Below, piece after piece: positions 63,691 to 64,000 of a stretch of DNA of 64,000 bases. The DNA lies in NCBI GenBank assembly GCA_012064415.1, contig SSNU01000157.1, forward strand, positions 152,113 through 216,112. Reading direction: 5' to 3'. Numbering within the stretch: the stretch's first letter is position 1; every line of letters starts with the position of its first letter. The translations under genes were made by a program, and so were the position numbers. The notes beneath the pieces are model-generated. The model saw nothing but the letters and a program-made list of their open reading frames with translations. It was not told the DNA's origin and did no database searches. Source of the stretch: Gyrodactylus bullatarudis. Lineage: Eukaryota; Platyhelminthes; Monogenea; Gyrodactylidea; Gyrodactylidae.

Positions 63691-64000
63691 TATTCAATTT
63701 ATTTTCCCTTCTTAGTATTATGATGATTCTGTTGTCTGATAACTCTGAAATTAGATAATTCCTTCAATTTTTATCATCCATGTTGCACAGTGATTTAATG
63801 ATACATGAGAACAATTGAGAGATCTGTTGAAATACTAACTCTTGGAGTTGTATACAGACATTACAGGCACTACCAATAGTAATATCTTTGAGTATGTGGT
63901 TTAACCAATTTGAAAATCCAGACGTTTCACTGACTCAGAGAAGATGTGAGTTATTAATATCCCTTGATTATATAACAATATGACTTGTATGTATAGTATC
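63691..64000. other. Upstream flank of the apyrase gene
   Basis: AT-rich, no coding frame; presumably the apyrase 5' region, cut by the window end. Confidence 0.5.

Overview
The window is nuclear DNA from an animal, most likely an arthropod. Spliced genes have animal-specific orthologues (complexin, LMO4, LSD1, NFX1/shuttle craft, ubiquilin, BCL9/Legless). The DNA is strongly AT-rich, and there is a decayed Tc1-family transposon. The overall character (AT-rich, Tc1 elements, a secreted apyrase, an amidated-peptide precursor) would fit a parasitic copepod such as a sea louse; this placement is inference, not proof.

Layout. 1-7.6 kb: no convincing gene. 7.6-12.8 kb: a DHHC palmitoyltransferase (-, 3' end unresolved), divergent from an N-acetylglucosamine kinase (+), then a host-type gene that joins a pogo/Tigger transposase to a PHD-like zinc finger (-). 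14.3-16.1 kb: complexin with a farnesylation box (+). 17.36-18.94 kb: an inactivated Tc1 element. 18.9-22.2 kb: non-coding. 22.2-33.2 kb: a dense block with an intronless bHLH factor (+), a small LisH-like protein (-), NFX1/shuttle craft (+), LSD1/KDM1A (-) and ubiquilin (+). 33.2-38.7 kb: non-coding, with a possible LTR remnant. 38.7-39.2 kb: a 57-residue neuropeptide-like precursor (+). 42.2-43.4 kb: an SLC25A39/40 mitochondrial carrier (-). 44.7-53.9 kb: a six-exon gene with a CECR2-like N-terminus spliced in frame to BCL9/Legless homology motifs (+). 54.3-54.9 kb: a YjbQ/UPF0047 protein with a 20-nt micro-exon (-). 55.6-57.9 kb: LMO4-like (+). 58.1-59.6 kb: an unrecognised ~460-residue protein (+). 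59.9-61.4 kb: DNAJC3/p58IPK (-). 62.3-63.7 kb: a CD39-family apyrase (-).

Gene models were built by hand: reading frames were joined at GT/AG boundaries, phase was checked at every junction, and products were compared with remembered family sequences. Two observations stand out. First, at least 14 introns of 24-45 nt (13 of them 24-36 nt) occur across seven genes, beside ordinary 50-65 nt and kilobase introns. Second, the 44.7-53.9 kb gene appears to fuse a chromatin-remodeller N-terminus to a Wnt co-activator scaffold.

Functionally the window is a mix. Chromatin and transcription: LSD1, NFX1, LMO4, bHLH, the CECR2/BCL9-like gene and the transposase-derived gene. Protein quality control: ubiquilin and DNAJC3. 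Secretion and neuronal signalling: complexin, the palmitoyltransferase and the amidated peptide. Metabolism: NAGK, SLC25A39/40 and the apyrase. There is no sign of operons, a bacterial segment or a CRISPR array, and I recognised no tRNA or rRNA.
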